Assembly: GCF_004851605.1 (NCBI RefSeq)
Contig: NZ_CP031093.1
Location: 3,224,692-3,288,691 of the forward strand
Direction: 5' to 3'
DNA length: 64,000 bases
From: Hydrocarboniclastica marina
Lineage (GTDB): Bacteria; Pseudomonadota; Gammaproteobacteria; Pseudomonadales; Oleiphilaceae
Every line of letters starts with the position of its first letter. The stretch's first letter is position 1. Below, in pieces: positions 17,374 to 27,075 of the stretch. The position numbers and the translations under genes were made by a program. The notes below the pieces were generated by a model that searched no databases, was not told the DNA's origin, and worked only from the letters and a program-made list of their open reading frames with translations.

Positions 17374-18774
17374 TTACTGAGCCTGCTTCAGGTCTCCGAC
17401 TACGTTGTAGTTCTCGGGAGACACTTCAGTGTAGTTCTGCTCGTTGTAATCAGACTGCTTCATTTCACTTGGGGTTTTGGAGGTCTGCCACACCAGTTGA
17501 CCCTGGTTCATCGTCAGCTCTTCCAGCGGCACCAGGACCTTGCTGCTGCCGAACCCGAGTATGCCGCCCGAGGTCAGGACCACAGCCGGCGTGTTGCCGT
17601 CTTTTTCAAGAACGATCAGGTCAACCTTACCGAGATTTTCACCGTTCCTGTTCTGGACATTCCTGCCGTCCAGTTCCTCTACCGGCAGATTATCCAGGTC
17701 CTCAGCCTGCGCGCGGGACTCTTGCTGCTCGCGGCTCGACATGCCCGCAGCAGTAGCTGGCAGCTGGTTCACATCCTCCTCGTCGGCCCGCTGGCTGTCA
17801 TTCCGGGCCTGCTGTTGTTCACGCTGAATCTCAACATCGGCCTGGTCGGTAGACTGCACGTTAACGTTGGCGTCGCTGCTGCCCACCTGCACTTCGGGCT
17901 CGGCCTGCTGGACCTCTACCTGGGCTTTATCAGCCTGGTTGACGTCAACATTGGCCTGCTGGGATTCTTCAGTCATGGACACCTGCGGTTTAGCCGGTAC
18001 GACCGCCACCTCCGGGTCTGACTGTTGGACGTTAACCTTCGGCTCCTGCTGGCTAACCTCGACATCAGGCCGGCGCTGTTCAACCTCAACCTGCGGCTTG
18101 GCTTTTTTGACATTAACATCCGGTTTGCGCTGGACGACTTCCACCTCCGGCTTGGGCACGGTGACCTGAACCTTCGGCTCAGGCTGGGTAACTTTGATCT
18201 TCGGTTGTTTCTGATCAACCGTCACCTGCGGGTCGGACGGGTCTACTCTGACCTTTGGCGATTTCTGATCCACCGCTACCTCAGGCTGTCGCTGTTGCAC
18301 CTGAACCTGCGCCGGATCCGTGTCCACTTTCACTTTGGGCTGCTGCGACTGCACAACAACCTCCTGCTCGCCGTCGATCTCCTGGCCACGGTTGTCCTGG
18401 GTGTTCTGGTTCTGGCCCGCCTGCGCGGTTTGCGAGCCCGAGCTGCCATTGCCGACATTGGCCAGAAACACCTGGTACTCAAGCGGCCCCAAGCCCGCGT
18501 CATTATTCTGGTCGAATTCCTGCATGATCCGATCCTGGTCCCAGTCCTGCCCCAGGTCAGCAGACTCCAGCCGCGGCTTAAGCTCGTCCCACTGGAGGAT
18601 CTGGTCGCCGTTTTTATCGAGCTGGCGATGTTCAACCGCCGGTCCCTGCTCCAGTTGCGTTCCTGCTGATGAGTTGGACTGGGCCACCGCAGCGGGCACC
18701 AGCAAAAAGGCGCTCACCGCTCCCGCGGTTAATTGGAGCCCGAATTTTCTGATCCGATTACGTTCCATGCTCAT
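17374..18774 (-). CDS. Exported EF-hand / nonapeptide-repeat / PRC-barrel protein
   Basis: 466 residues of modular, unusual build. A signal peptide ends near VAQS (31). Two EF-hand-like loops follow (DKNGDQILQWDEL at 53, DQNNDAGLGPLEY at 88). A Gln/Asn-rich linker leads into a repeat region at about 146-320, whose core is some 12 units of a 9-residue P-x-V-x-V-x4 pattern, decaying into xVxV units. The end (about 362-435) is a PRC-barrel domain (LDGRNVQNRNGENLGKVDLI). GGGAG precedes ATG 18774. PRC barrels bind proteins or RNA; the repeats may form an extended Val/Pro stalk or beta-solenoid. Exported location and calcium dependence are inferred. Function unknown. Confidence 0.75.
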   Translation of the reverse strand: MSMERNRIRKFGLQLTAGAVSAFLLVPAAVAQSNSSAGTQLEQGPAVEHRQLDKNGDQILQWDELKPRLESADLGQDWDQDRIMQEFDQNNDAGLGPLEYQVFLANVGNGSSGSQTAQAGQNQNTQDNRGQEIDGEQEVVVQSQQPKVKVDTDPAQVQVQQRQPEVAVDQKSPKVRVDPSDPQVTVDQKQPKIKVTQPEPKVQVTVPKPEVEVVQRKPDVNVKKAKPQVEVEQRRPDVEVSQQEPKVNVQQSDPEVAVVPAKPQVSMTEESQQANVDVNQADKAQVEVQQAEPEVQVGSSDANVNVQSTDQADVEIQREQQQARNDSQRADEEDVNQLPATAAGMSSREQQESRAQAEDLDNLPVEELDGRNVQNRNGENLGKVDLIVLEKDGNTPAVVLTSGGILGFGSSKVLVPLEELTMNQGQLVWQTSKTPSEMKQSDYNEQNYTEVSPENYNVVGDLKQAQ

Positions 18775-18838
18775 AAAATCTCCCTTTTTAGCCTTTTTCT
18801 GTTCTGCATGAAGAGCTTTCTCAAGGAAAGGTCCCCGA

Positions 18839-18891
18839 CTGGCGGCAACAGTAAAAAGTGTTAGCAGAACGAAAGGTCTTTCTGCCGCCAG
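18839..18891. repeat. Inverted repeat in the 18775-19156 intergenic region
   Basis: CTGGCGGCA (18839-18847) and TGCCGCCAG (18883-18891) are perfect 9-bp arms around a 35-base spacer, upstream of the PRC-barrel gene. It could be a regulatory site. The rest of the 382-base gap up to the DUF4010 gene shows no gene; an AT-rich stretch lies near 19005. Confidence 0.45.
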
Positions 18892-19156
18892 AACTACCTA
18901 ACATTTTCTATGCCAGCCGCCATTAATCGCGCCAGGCGGGCCTCGAAAGCAGACCGTGGGCTCTACTTGCAGGTATAACCGGCAATAGCTACAGCCAGAG
19001 TGCGTAAAATTTATAGGCGAGCTGAACGGAACGGCATTGCTGGAAGCTTCGGCCGGCGCCGCCGGATACAGACACTCCTGTCCTGCATGACCTGCTTTAC
19101 CGGACCCATTAGGAGCATTTAGGCTGTTCTGGACAGCACAAACCGGTCCGGAACCC

Positions 19157-20452
19157 ATGAGCGACATACTGGATTCGTTTTTCGACCTTCACCCCAACCT
19201 GCCCGGCCTGGCCGTCGCCTTGCTGCTGGGGTTATTGATCGGCACCCAGCGAGGCTGGACGCAACGGGAAAGGAATCCCGGAGAACGCGTCGCCGGCGTG
19301 CGCACGCACACTCTCACCGGCCTGCTGGGGGGGCTTACACTGGTGCTCGCCGAGTCGCTGGGGCACTGGTTTGCCGCGGTCATGCTGATCAGCTTCACCC
19401 TTCTTGTTGTCACGAGCTACCACGCCAAGGTCAATAAAGACCAGAACGTCGGGATCACCGGGTCCATCAGCCTTTTTCTGACCTTCATCTTCGGCGCACT
19501 CGCCGTTGAGGGAGAGACTTTTCTCGCCGCCAGCGCCGCAGTCACTACCGCGCTCATCCTCGACAACAAGCAGGAAATACACCGCTGGGTAGGGTTACTC
19601 CAGGAGAAAGAGCTGGCCGCCGGGCTCAAGCTCTTGCTGATTTCGGTGGTAATGCTGCCGGTCCTGCCGAATGAAGGATTTGGCCCGGGGGATGCGCTGA
19701 ACCCGTATGAAATCTGGTGGATGGTTGTACTGATCGCGTCTATTTCGTTTGTCGGCTATTTTGCGATGCGTATTGGCGGAACCCGAAAGGGAACTGTTTT
19801 CACCGGCCTGTTCGCAGGCCTGAGTTCATCCACCGCCCTTACCCTTCACTACGCGCGTCTGTCGCGCCAGGCCGGGGAAAATGCGTCGTTGCTTGCGACT
19901 GGCATCCTTCTGGCCTGCGGAACCATGGGGCCACGCGTCCTGCTGATCACTGCAATCGTCTATCCGCCCCTGGCATTCGCCCTTCTGCCGCCACTTTCGG
20001 CCGCAGTTCTGGTCATGTATCTGCTGGCATGGCGCCTCTGGCTGAAGAGTAAGGATGGCCCTGCTGATGCCGGGGGCGGGATCGGGCTGCAAAACAATCC
20101 CCTGGACCTCAAGTCCGCCCTGGTCATGGGCACGATTGTGGCGGTGGTGCTGGCGCTATCGGAGATATTCCGGGAGCGCATGGGGGACACTGGCATCTAT
20201 CTGCTGGCGGCTGTCACGGGCATTGCGGACGTCAACCCAATCACCCTGTCGTCCGCCCGCATGGCTGGGGCCGGGCTTGGGCTGCAGGCGGCCGCTTACA
20301 GCATTCTCATCGCAGCAGGGGTCAATAGTCTGATCAAAGTCGCAGCCGCTGCCATAATCGGGCGCGACCTGGGCCGCTACCTGCTCGCCCCCATTTGCCT
20401 CGCAGTCGTCGTCGGCGCGGTAACCGCCTTGCTTCTGGCAGGCGCTACCTGA
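19157..20452 (+). CDS. MgtC/SapB-DUF4010 family membrane protein
   Basis: A 431-residue polytopic membrane protein. The N-terminal third is MgtC/SapB-like: GLAVALLLGLLIGTQRGW, the basic motif ERVAGVRTHTLTGLLGGL, then three helices. The remaining two thirds are the DUF4010 module with FTGLFAGLSSSTALTLHYA and ITGIADVNPITLSSA-like motifs and about eight more helices. Substrate is unknown; MgtC proteins inhibit ATP synthase or other partners in some pathogens, but that cannot be transferred here. It stands as a single gene. Confidence 0.85.
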   Translation: MSDILDSFFDLHPNLPGLAVALLLGLLIGTQRGWTQRERNPGERVAGVRTHTLTGLLGGLTLVLAESLGHWFAAVMLISFTLLVVTSYHAKVNKDQNVGITGSISLFLTFIFGALAVEGETFLAASAAVTTALILDNKQEIHRWVGLLQEKELAAGLKLLLISVVMLPVLPNEGFGPGDALNPYEIWWMVVLIASISFVGYFAMRIGGTRKGTVFTGLFAGLSSSTALTLHYARLSRQAGENASLLATGILLACGTMGPRVLLITAIVYPPLAFALLPPLSAAVLVMYLLAWRLWLKSKDGPADAGGGIGLQNNPLDLKSALVMGTIVAVVLALSEIFRERMGDTGIYLLAAVTGIADVNPITLSSARMAGAGLGLQAAAYSILIAAGVNSLIKVAAAAIIGRDLGRYLLAPICLAVVVGAVTALLLAGAT

Positions 20453-20570
20453 AGCTGAACTCGAGCTTTCTTGATGTGTACCGGTTAATCGTTGGTCGGT
20501 TTCCCCTATAGTGGTGTGGGCGCCTATTTACATCCAGCTCAACAGGATCCAGCACAACAGGAGCAGTCAC

Positions 20571-21926
20571 ATGAAACTTCGTTTTCTCGGTGGGGTGGAT
20601 ACCGTTACCGGGTCCAGGCATTTGATAGAAACCGCCACCAGCCGGGTGTTGATCGACTGCGGCATGTACCAGGGCGTCAAGGCGTTACGACGGCGCAACT
20701 GGGCGCCCTTTCCCGAACGTCCCGAATCGATAGATGCCGTCGTGCTGACCCATGCCCATATCGACCATACCGGCTATCTTCCACTGCTGGTCAAGCGGGG
20801 CTTCAAGGGCAAGATCCACTGTACCCAGTCGACGCTGGAGCTCTGCCGTGTACTGCTGCCGGACGCCGGCCATCTACAGGAGGAAGACGCCCGCTACGCC
20901 AACCGCAAGCACTTCTCCCGCCACGAAAAAGCCGAACCGCTGTTTACCGTCAAGGATGCGTTGCGGGCGCTGGAGTTGTTTGAAGCCCACCCCTTCGATA
21001 AATCTTTCTCACCGGTAAACGAAGTCGACGTCAGCTTCTCCCCGGCCGGGCATATCCTGGGATCGGCCTGCGTGAGGCTCAGCCATGGTGGCAAATCGAT
21101 CATTTTCAGCGGCGATGTCGGCCGTCAGAACGACCCGGTCATGCTACCGCCGGTTCCGCTCCAGTCGGCGGATTACCTGGTGCTGGAGTCAACCTACGGC
21201 AACCGTGTGCACAGTACCGTCGATCCCGAGGAAGCGCTGGCGGAGGTCATCAATCAAACGCTGGCTAAAGGGGGCATAGTGCTGATGCCAGCCTTTGCGG
21301 TGGGTCGGGCCCAGCTACTGCTTTACCTGATTCATGAGTTGCAGAAACAGAAGCGCATACCGGACGTGCCAGTATTTCTCAACAGCCCAATGGCGATCAC
21401 GGCGACCGAGGTCTTCCTGCGCCACCACAACGAGCACCGTCTGGATGCCAACCAGTGCCACGAGATCGACGCAGGCACCACCTATGTGCGTACGGTTGAA
21501 GACGCCATCGAGCTGACCGCCCGCCGGCTGCCGGCCATCATCATTTCGGCAAGCGGAATGGCGAGCGGCGGCCGAGTCCTGCACCACCTCAAGGCCCTTC
21601 TGCCCAATCACCGCAACAGCGTTGTCTTCGCCGGCTACCAGGCCCCGGGAACGCGAGGCGATGCCATGGTCAACGGCGTCGACAAAGTGAAGATCCACGG
21701 CGAGTACTTCCCGGTCAAAGCCATGATTTACAATCTGGATTCCCTGTCTGCCCACGGCGACTACGAAGAGATCCTGACCTGGCTGAAGCAGTCGTCGCTA
21801 CAACCGCGGAAGGTGTTCATTACCCACGGCGAGACACGCGCCTCGGACGCCATGCGCAAGCATGTGGAAGAGCAGCTTGGCTGGGATGCGGAAGTGCCCG
21901 AGCTGTATAGCGAAGTGGAGCTCTGA
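20571..21926 (+). CDS. Metallo-beta-lactamase / beta-CASP RNA-processing nuclease family protein
   Basis: 451 residues. The metal site THAHIDHTG (H61, H63, D65, H66) is followed by FSPAGHILGSACV and FSGDVGRQNDPVM. The beta-CASP and RMMBL parts show NSPMAITATEVF, IIISASGMASGGRVLHHL, FAGYQAPGTRG and LSAHGDYEE. The family (CPSF73-like / YsH1-type) cleaves RNA with two zinc ions. AGGAG precedes ATG 20571. In many proteobacteria such genes sit beside glucan phosphorylase, phosphoketolase and P-type ATPases in stress or low-oxygen islands, and here it is convergent with glgP. Confidence 0.88.
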   Translation: MKLRFLGGVDTVTGSRHLIETATSRVLIDCGMYQGVKALRRRNWAPFPERPESIDAVVLTHAHIDHTGYLPLLVKRGFKGKIHCTQSTLELCRVLLPDAGHLQEEDARYANRKHFSRHEKAEPLFTVKDALRALELFEAHPFDKSFSPVNEVDVSFSPAGHILGSACVRLSHGGKSIIFSGDVGRQNDPVMLPPVPLQSADYLVLESTYGNRVHSTVDPEEALAEVINQTLAKGGIVLMPAFAVGRAQLLLYLIHELQKQKRIPDVPVFLNSPMAITATEVFLRHHNEHRLDANQCHEIDAGTTYVRTVEDAIELTARRLPAIIISASGMASGGRVLHHLKALLPNHRNSVVFAGYQAPGTRGDAMVNGVDKVKIHGEYFPVKAMIYNLDSLSAHGDYEEILTWLKQSSLQPRKVFITHGETRASDAMRKHVEEQLGWDAEVPELYSEVEL

Positions 21927-21958
21927 TGCCGGTACCGCCGCTGCAATTTTCCGGCGCC

Positions 21959-24478
21959 TCAGTGGTGCCAGAGAATCAGGTTCAGCTCGAGCGGACCATG
22001 GAGTGACTCGCCCGCCGGCACCACGCGCGGAGTGTAATGCTCGGAGGGGCGGTCAGCCGGTACCGCGCCGTGATAGTTGAAGGCGTGTTCGCTGCCCACC
22101 AAAGGCTCACCACGAGTGAGCGGTTCACAGCGCACGACGCCATCGTTTTCGCTCACCAGTTCGACTTTGAGCCAGTCCGGGTCGAGCCCGTCGACGTGTA
22201 GCTGGATATGAAAGTGATGGTGTTCGGCCTCATGCTCAACCAGCACGCTACCAAACCGGAGTCGGTGCCAGTTCTCGCGTAAGCCATGCACCACAGCAGC
22301 CAGCTGCCGGGCGACTTCCGGGGTGCGTCTGGCGCCACCTGAAGCTAGCGGACCGTAGAAGCGCTCCGTGTACTCCCGGACCATGCGGTTGGCCGAAAAC
22401 TGAGGGGTTAGCCGCGACATGCTTTCGCGCATCAGGGCGACCCAGGCTCGGGGAATCCCCTGAGCATCCGTATCATAAAAGCTCGGCACGACCTCGTTTT
22501 CGAGACGGCGGTACAGCTCTTCGGCATCTGCTCGGTCGCCCTCGGCAATGCGCCCCGGTGGCAGACCTTCTGGGGAGCCTATCGACCAGCCCACCGCCGG
22601 GTCATGAGCCTCAGCCCACCATCCGTCCCGCTGGGACAGGTTCAGCCCACCGTTCACCAACACCTTCATGCCGCTGGTGCCACAGGCTTCCCAGGGTGAT
22701 CGTGGCGTGTTGAGCCAGACATCCACCCCCTGTACAAACGCTGCCGCCACCTGCAGGTCGTAATCCTCGATGAATACGACACGACCGATCACATCGGGGC
22801 GCGTAATAAAGCGAATCCATTGTTTCAGCATGTCCTTGCCCACCTGGTCACGCGGATGGGCTTTGCCCGCGATCACAAGCTGCACCGGGCGGGACCGGTC
22901 GTTGAGAATGCGGACCAGCCGTTCGGGATCCTGTAGCAGCAGGTTTGGTCGCTTGTATTCGGTAAACCGGCGGGCGAAACCGATAATCAGCGCTTCGTCG
23001 TCAAGGTCGAGCCCGCAGGCGGCCCCGGCCGAGTCCGCGCCGCCCTTCTCGCAATGCTGGAGGGTCAAACGACGGCGCAGGAAAGCCACCAGTCGCCGGC
23101 GGTTATCGTTGCGCAAAGCCCAGAGTTCGCCGTCGTCGATGCCGGGCAGAGCCGCATCCACGGCGGCAAGATCGCCACGCCAGCGGTTCTTGCCATAGGC
23201 CCGGGTCCAGAGGGCGTCGGCCGCGGGCGAATCCCAGCTGGGGGTATGCACGCCGTTGGTGACGCTGGCTATGGGCACTTCGCTGGTTGGCCATCGCGGG
23301 TAGAGGTGCTGCATGAGTTGCCGGGACACCCGCCCGTGCACCTCGCTGACGCCGTTTGCCGCGCCGGCCAGGCTCATTGCAAGATAGGCCATATTGAACG
23401 GCGCGTCGGGGTCTGCGCCGTCGCCCTGCCCAAGGGCGAGCAACTCGTGCATCGCAATGCCAAGCTCGGCAGCAAGCGGGGCCAGATACCGCTCCACCAG
23501 TTCGACCGGGAAGCGGTCGAACCCGGCAGCAACCGGCGTATGAGTGGTGAAAAGCGTCCGGGCCCGGGCGGCAAGACGCGCGGCGTCGAAGGCCAGTCCG
23601 GTCTCAAGCTGAATGCTGCGGACCCGCTCCAGGGCCGCAAACGCGGTATGGCCCTCGTTCAGATGGCATACCTCGGGCTGTATACCCAGCTGCTGCAACA
23701 GCCGCCAGCCGCCAATCCCAAGGACCAGTTCCTGCTGCAGACGCAACTCGCTACCGCCACCGTAGAGCTCACTGGTGATCCCGCGATCGCCGGGCTCGTT
23801 AATGGGGTCGTTGCTGTCCAGCAAAAGCAATTCGCAACGCCCAACCTGACCGTGCCACGCCCGCAGGCTGAGCCGCCGCCCGGGGAAGTCGAGCACTACC
23901 CGCACCCACTCCCCATGCTCGTCCCGCAGCGGTGAAAGCGGCAGCATTGTGGGGTCGTTGTAGGGATAGAACTCCAGTTGATCGCCATCGCTGTTAACGC
24001 TCTGGCGAAAATAGCCTTGCTGGTAGAGCAGACCAACGGCAATGACAGGAACGCCAAGGTCGCTCGACGCCTTGAGCAGGTCCCCTGCCAGGATACCGAG
24101 TCCGCCCGAATAGATCGGCAGGGACTCGGTGACCCCATACTCCATGGAGAAAAACGCAACAGCCTTGAAGGGGCACCCCTGATAATCGGTACTGAACCAG
24201 GTCGGCACGCGGTTGAACTCGGCCTGGGCCTCAAGCTGACGATCCAGCAACCCGAGAAAGTCCGGGTCCTCGGCCAGTTGCTTCAGTCGCCGGTCGGAAA
24301 CACTGTTCAGCACCAGCCAGGCGTTCGGGACCCGCTCCCAGGTTTCCTCTCCAAGCGTGCGCCAAAGTACGTCACTGCCGTGGTGCCAGCTCCAGCGCAG
24401 GTCGAGGGCGAGTTTGACCAGCCCTTGAAGGGCCGGCGGTACGGCACGGGGCGGATAGGATCCGGAACTGATCGGCAT
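21959..24478 (-). CDS. glgP: Alpha-glucan phosphorylase with N-terminal DUF3417
   Basis: 839 residues of the short, bacterial/archaeal-type GT35 alpha-glucan phosphorylase. The N-terminal DUF3417 domain (LALDLRWSWHHGSDVLWRTL) is followed by the catalytic core with VFIEDYDLQVAAAFVQGVDVW, and the PLP-lysine region GTSGMKVLVNGGLNLSQRDGWW. It releases glucose-1-phosphate from glycogen or maltodextrin using phosphate. AGGAGG precedes ATG 24478. It follows the phosphoketolase gene by 84 bases on the same strand, so the two are likely one operon feeding stored glucan into the phosphoketolase bypass. No glycogen synthase is in the window. Confidence 0.93.
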   Translation of the reverse strand: MPISSGSYPPRAVPPALQGLVKLALDLRWSWHHGSDVLWRTLGEETWERVPNAWLVLNSVSDRRLKQLAEDPDFLGLLDRQLEAQAEFNRVPTWFSTDYQGCPFKAVAFFSMEYGVTESLPIYSGGLGILAGDLLKASSDLGVPVIAVGLLYQQGYFRQSVNSDGDQLEFYPYNDPTMLPLSPLRDEHGEWVRVVLDFPGRRLSLRAWHGQVGRCELLLLDSNDPINEPGDRGITSELYGGGSELRLQQELVLGIGGWRLLQQLGIQPEVCHLNEGHTAFAALERVRSIQLETGLAFDAARLAARARTLFTTHTPVAAGFDRFPVELVERYLAPLAAELGIAMHELLALGQGDGADPDAPFNMAYLAMSLAGAANGVSEVHGRVSRQLMQHLYPRWPTSEVPIASVTNGVHTPSWDSPAADALWTRAYGKNRWRGDLAAVDAALPGIDDGELWALRNDNRRRLVAFLRRRLTLQHCEKGGADSAGAACGLDLDDEALIIGFARRFTEYKRPNLLLQDPERLVRILNDRSRPVQLVIAGKAHPRDQVGKDMLKQWIRFITRPDVIGRVVFIEDYDLQVAAAFVQGVDVWLNTPRSPWEACGTSGMKVLVNGGLNLSQRDGWWAEAHDPAVGWSIGSPEGLPPGRIAEGDRADAEELYRRLENEVVPSFYDTDAQGIPRAWVALMRESMSRLTPQFSANRMVREYTERFYGPLASGGARRTPEVARQLAAVVHGLRENWHRLRFGSVLVEHEAEHHHFHIQLHVDGLDPDWLKVELVSENDGVVRCEPLTRGEPLVGSEHAFNYHGAVPADRPSEHYTPRVVPAGESLHGPLELNLILWHH

Positions 24479-24562
24479 GGTGGCTTTCCCTCCTGGAAGT
24501 CTTCTTGCTGGCGTCCTGTCGAAAACAGCGCGGCTGTTCTCGCCGATTTTTTGCCGTCTCGG

Positions 24563-26935
24563 TCAATGCCATTGCCAGTCCCGTATTTCCGGCATGTCTT
24601 CGCCATGGGCGCGAATGTAGTGCCGATGCTCAAGCAGTTTGTCGCGCAGAACCTGGCGCGCATAGGCAACGGACGAGTCAGGGTTGGGAATGGTGTCCAG
24701 CACGGCAGCCGAGAGATGGAAGCGGTCCAGCTCGTTCATCACCACCATGTCGAACGGCGTCGTGGTGGTGCCCTGCTCCTTGTAGCCATGCACATGCCAG
24801 TTGGCGTGATTGTTCCGACGGTAAATCAGTCGGTGAATCAACGCGGGATAGCCGTGGAAGGCGAACACCACCGGCTTGTCGTGGGTAAAAATAAGGTCAA
24901 AATCCTTGTCCGAAATACCGTGAGGGTGAGCGCTGGGTGGCTGCAGGGTCATCAGGTCAACCACATTGACCACCCGCACCCGCAGCTGGGGTGCCAGCTC
25001 CCGTAACAGCATCACCGCCGCCAGGGCTTCCACTGTCGGCACGTCGCCGGCGCAGCCGATAACAACGTCGGGTTCCCGGTCGCGGTCGTTACTGGCCCAG
25101 CCCCAGATGCCCAGCCCTGCCGTGCAGTGCTTGATAGCCGCGTCCCGGTCCAGCCACTGCCACTCCGGCTGCTTGCCGGCCACAATCACGTTGACCAGAT
25201 TGCGGCTGCGCAGGCAATGATCCGTCACGGACAGCAGCGTGTTGGCGTCGGGCGGCAGGTAGATTCGGGTTAGGTCCGCCGTCTTGCTGGTGACATGGTC
25301 GAGGAACCCCGGGTCCTGGTGGCTGAAGCCGTTGTGATCCTGGCGCCAGACGTGGGACGTCAGTAGATAGTTGAGCGAGGCGATGGGCCGGCGCCAGGGC
25401 ACCTCGTTACTCTTCTTCAGCCATTTGGCGTACTGGTTGAACATGGAATCGATGATGTGGATGAAGGCCTCATAGCACGAGAAGAAGCCGTGGCGCCCGG
25501 TCAGCAGGTAACCTTCCAGCCAGCCCTGGCACTGGTGCTCGCTGAGGACCTCCATAACCCGTCCATCGACCGCGACATGCTCATCAGCTTCCGCGATTTC
25601 AGCGGTAGAGCAGCGGTCAGTCACCTCAAACACCGCGCGCCAGCGATTGGACAGTGTTTCATCAGGGCTGAATATCCGGAAGTTGCCGGTTTTGGCATTG
25701 AGTTTCAGCACGTCGCGAATCAGCCGGCCCTGCACATCCGTCGCTTCTGCCCGCAGCGCACCGGGCTGGGGCAGATCGAGCATATAGTCGCGGAAGTCGG
25801 GCAGGCGCAGATCCCGCATCAGCATGCCACCGTTGGCGTGCGGATTATCACTCATGCGTCGTTCGCCCCGGGGCGCAAGCGCGGCCAGTTCCGGAATCAG
25901 CTTGCCCTGCTGATCAAAAAGCTCTTCGGCGCGGTAGCTCTTCAGCCAGTCCTGAAGCAGTGTCCGGTTTTCCGAAGAACCTGCGACGTTACCGAACGGC
26001 ACCTGGTGGGAGTGGAAACTGCCTTCACTGGGCGCCCCGGCAACCACCTTCGGCCCGGTCCAGCCTTTGGGCGAGCGCAGGATGATCATCGGCCAGTGCG
26101 GCCGCGTACTGTAGCCGTTCGTGCGGGCGTCCTTCTGAATGGCCTGGATGCGTTCGACGACCTCGTCCAGCACCCCGGCCATACGCTGGTGCATCGGGCC
26201 CGGCTCACTTCCTTCCACCAGGTAGGGCTCGTAACCGTAACCCCGGAACAGGGCCAGCAGCTCATCTTCCGGGATGCGCGCTAGCACGGTCGGGCCCGCG
26301 ATCTTGAAGCCGTTGAGATGGAGGATCGGCAGCACTGCGCCGTCGTGCACCGGATTGAGGAATTTATTGCTGTGCCAGGCCGTGGCCAGCGCGCCTGTTT
26401 CAGCTTCGCCGTCGCCCACCACGCAGGTCACGATAAGATCGGGATTGTCGAAAGCCGCCCCGAACGCGTGGGACAATGAGTAGCCCAGCTCGCCGCCCTC
26501 GTTGATCGAGCCGGGGACCTCCGCCGCCACGTGGCTGGAGATCCCGCCGGGGTAAGAGAACTGGCGAAACAGCCGCCGCATGCCGTCTTCATCTTCAGCG
26601 ACATCCGGATAGCGTTCGCTGTAGGTACCTTCCAGCCAGGTATTGGCGACCAGCGCCGGGCCTCCGTGACCGGGACCTGTGACGTAGATCATGTTCAGGT
26701 CACGCTCGCGGATGAGGCGATTAAGGTGAACGTAAACGAAATTCAGCCCCGGCGTGGTGCCCCAGTGACCCAGCAAACGCTTTTTGACATGCTCGGCCTG
26801 AAGAGGCGCTCGCAGCAGCGGGTTATCCTGCAGGTAGATCTGACCGACAGACAGATAGTTTGCAGCGCGCCAGTAGGCATTGATGGCGTCCAGCTGTGCT
26901 TCGCTCAAAACGGACTCGGATGCTTTCTTGCTCAT
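24563..26935 (-). CDS. xfp: Xylulose-5-phosphate/fructose-6-phosphate phosphoketolase
   Basis: About 790 residues, the full family length. Key blocks are [17 protein letters not shown], the thiamine-diphosphate motif [30 protein letters not shown], and late [20 protein letters not shown]. It splits xylulose-5-P or fructose-6-P with phosphate into acetyl-phosphate plus a sugar phosphate, saving ATP when respiration is limited. ATG 26935 is taken as start ([14 protein letters not shown]); the frame is open from 26971. Acetate kinase, the usual partner, is not visible here. Located between glgP and a P-type ATPase on the same strand. Confidence 0.93.
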   Translation of the reverse strand: MSKKASESVLSEAQLDAINAYWRAANYLSVGQIYLQDNPLLRAPLQAEHVKKRLLGHWGTTPGLNFVYVHLNRLIRERDLNMIYVTGPGHGGPALVANTWLEGTYSERYPDVAEDEDGMRRLFRQFSYPGGISSHVAAEVPGSINEGGELGYSLSHAFGAAFDNPDLIVTCVVGDGEAETGALATAWHSNKFLNPVHDGAVLPILHLNGFKIAGPTVLARIPEDELLALFRGYGYEPYLVEGSEPGPMHQRMAGVLDEVVERIQAIQKDARTNGYSTRPHWPMIILRSPKGWTGPKVVAGAPSEGSFHSHQVPFGNVAGSSENRTLLQDWLKSYRAEELFDQQGKLIPELAALAPRGERRMSDNPHANGGMLMRDLRLPDFRDYMLDLPQPGALRAEATDVQGRLIRDVLKLNAKTGNFRIFSPDETLSNRWRAVFEVTDRCSTAEIAEADEHVAVDGRVMEVLSEHQCQGWLEGYLLTGRHGFFSCYEAFIHIIDSMFNQYAKWLKKSNEVPWRRPIASLNYLLTSHVWRQDHNGFSHQDPGFLDHVTSKTADLTRIYLPPDANTLLSVTDHCLRSRNLVNVIVAGKQPEWQWLDRDAAIKHCTAGLGIWGWASNDRDREPDVVIGCAGDVPTVEALAAVMLLRELAPQLRVRVVNVVDLMTLQPPSAHPHGISDKDFDLIFTHDKPVVFAFHGYPALIHRLIYRRNNHANWHVHGYKEQGTTTTPFDMVVMNELDRFHLSAAVLDTIPNPDSSVAYARQVLRDKLLEHRHYIRAHGEDMPEIRDWQWH

Positions 26936-27017
26936 GGTGACTCGCTCAGACTTATCCGGTGGCGTGGCCAAGGTTCTTTTCAGCTTTAAATGAAAACAGT
27001 CGTGCTTTCAATCGTCT

Positions 27018-27056
27018 CTCTCCACCATCACTCTCCACCATCACTCTCAACCGTCA
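27018..27056. repeat. Three tandem 13-bp repeats
   Basis: Two identical CTCTCCACCATCA units (27018-27043) and a diverged third (CTCTCAACCGTCA), between the ATPase stop and the phosphoketolase start. Possibly part of the phosphoketolase leader; no function is clear. Confidence 0.8.
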
Positions 27057-27075
27057 TTCTCAGCTGCTAGTGCGG

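Noticed and set aside
18025-18669. Plus-strand Leu/Arg-rich frame
   Set aside because: Opposite strand of the Val/Pro repeats in the PRC-barrel protein.
23054-23935. 293-codon plus-strand frame inside glgP
   Set aside because: Antisense shadow of a conserved phosphorylase; no ribosome site and no recognisable protein.
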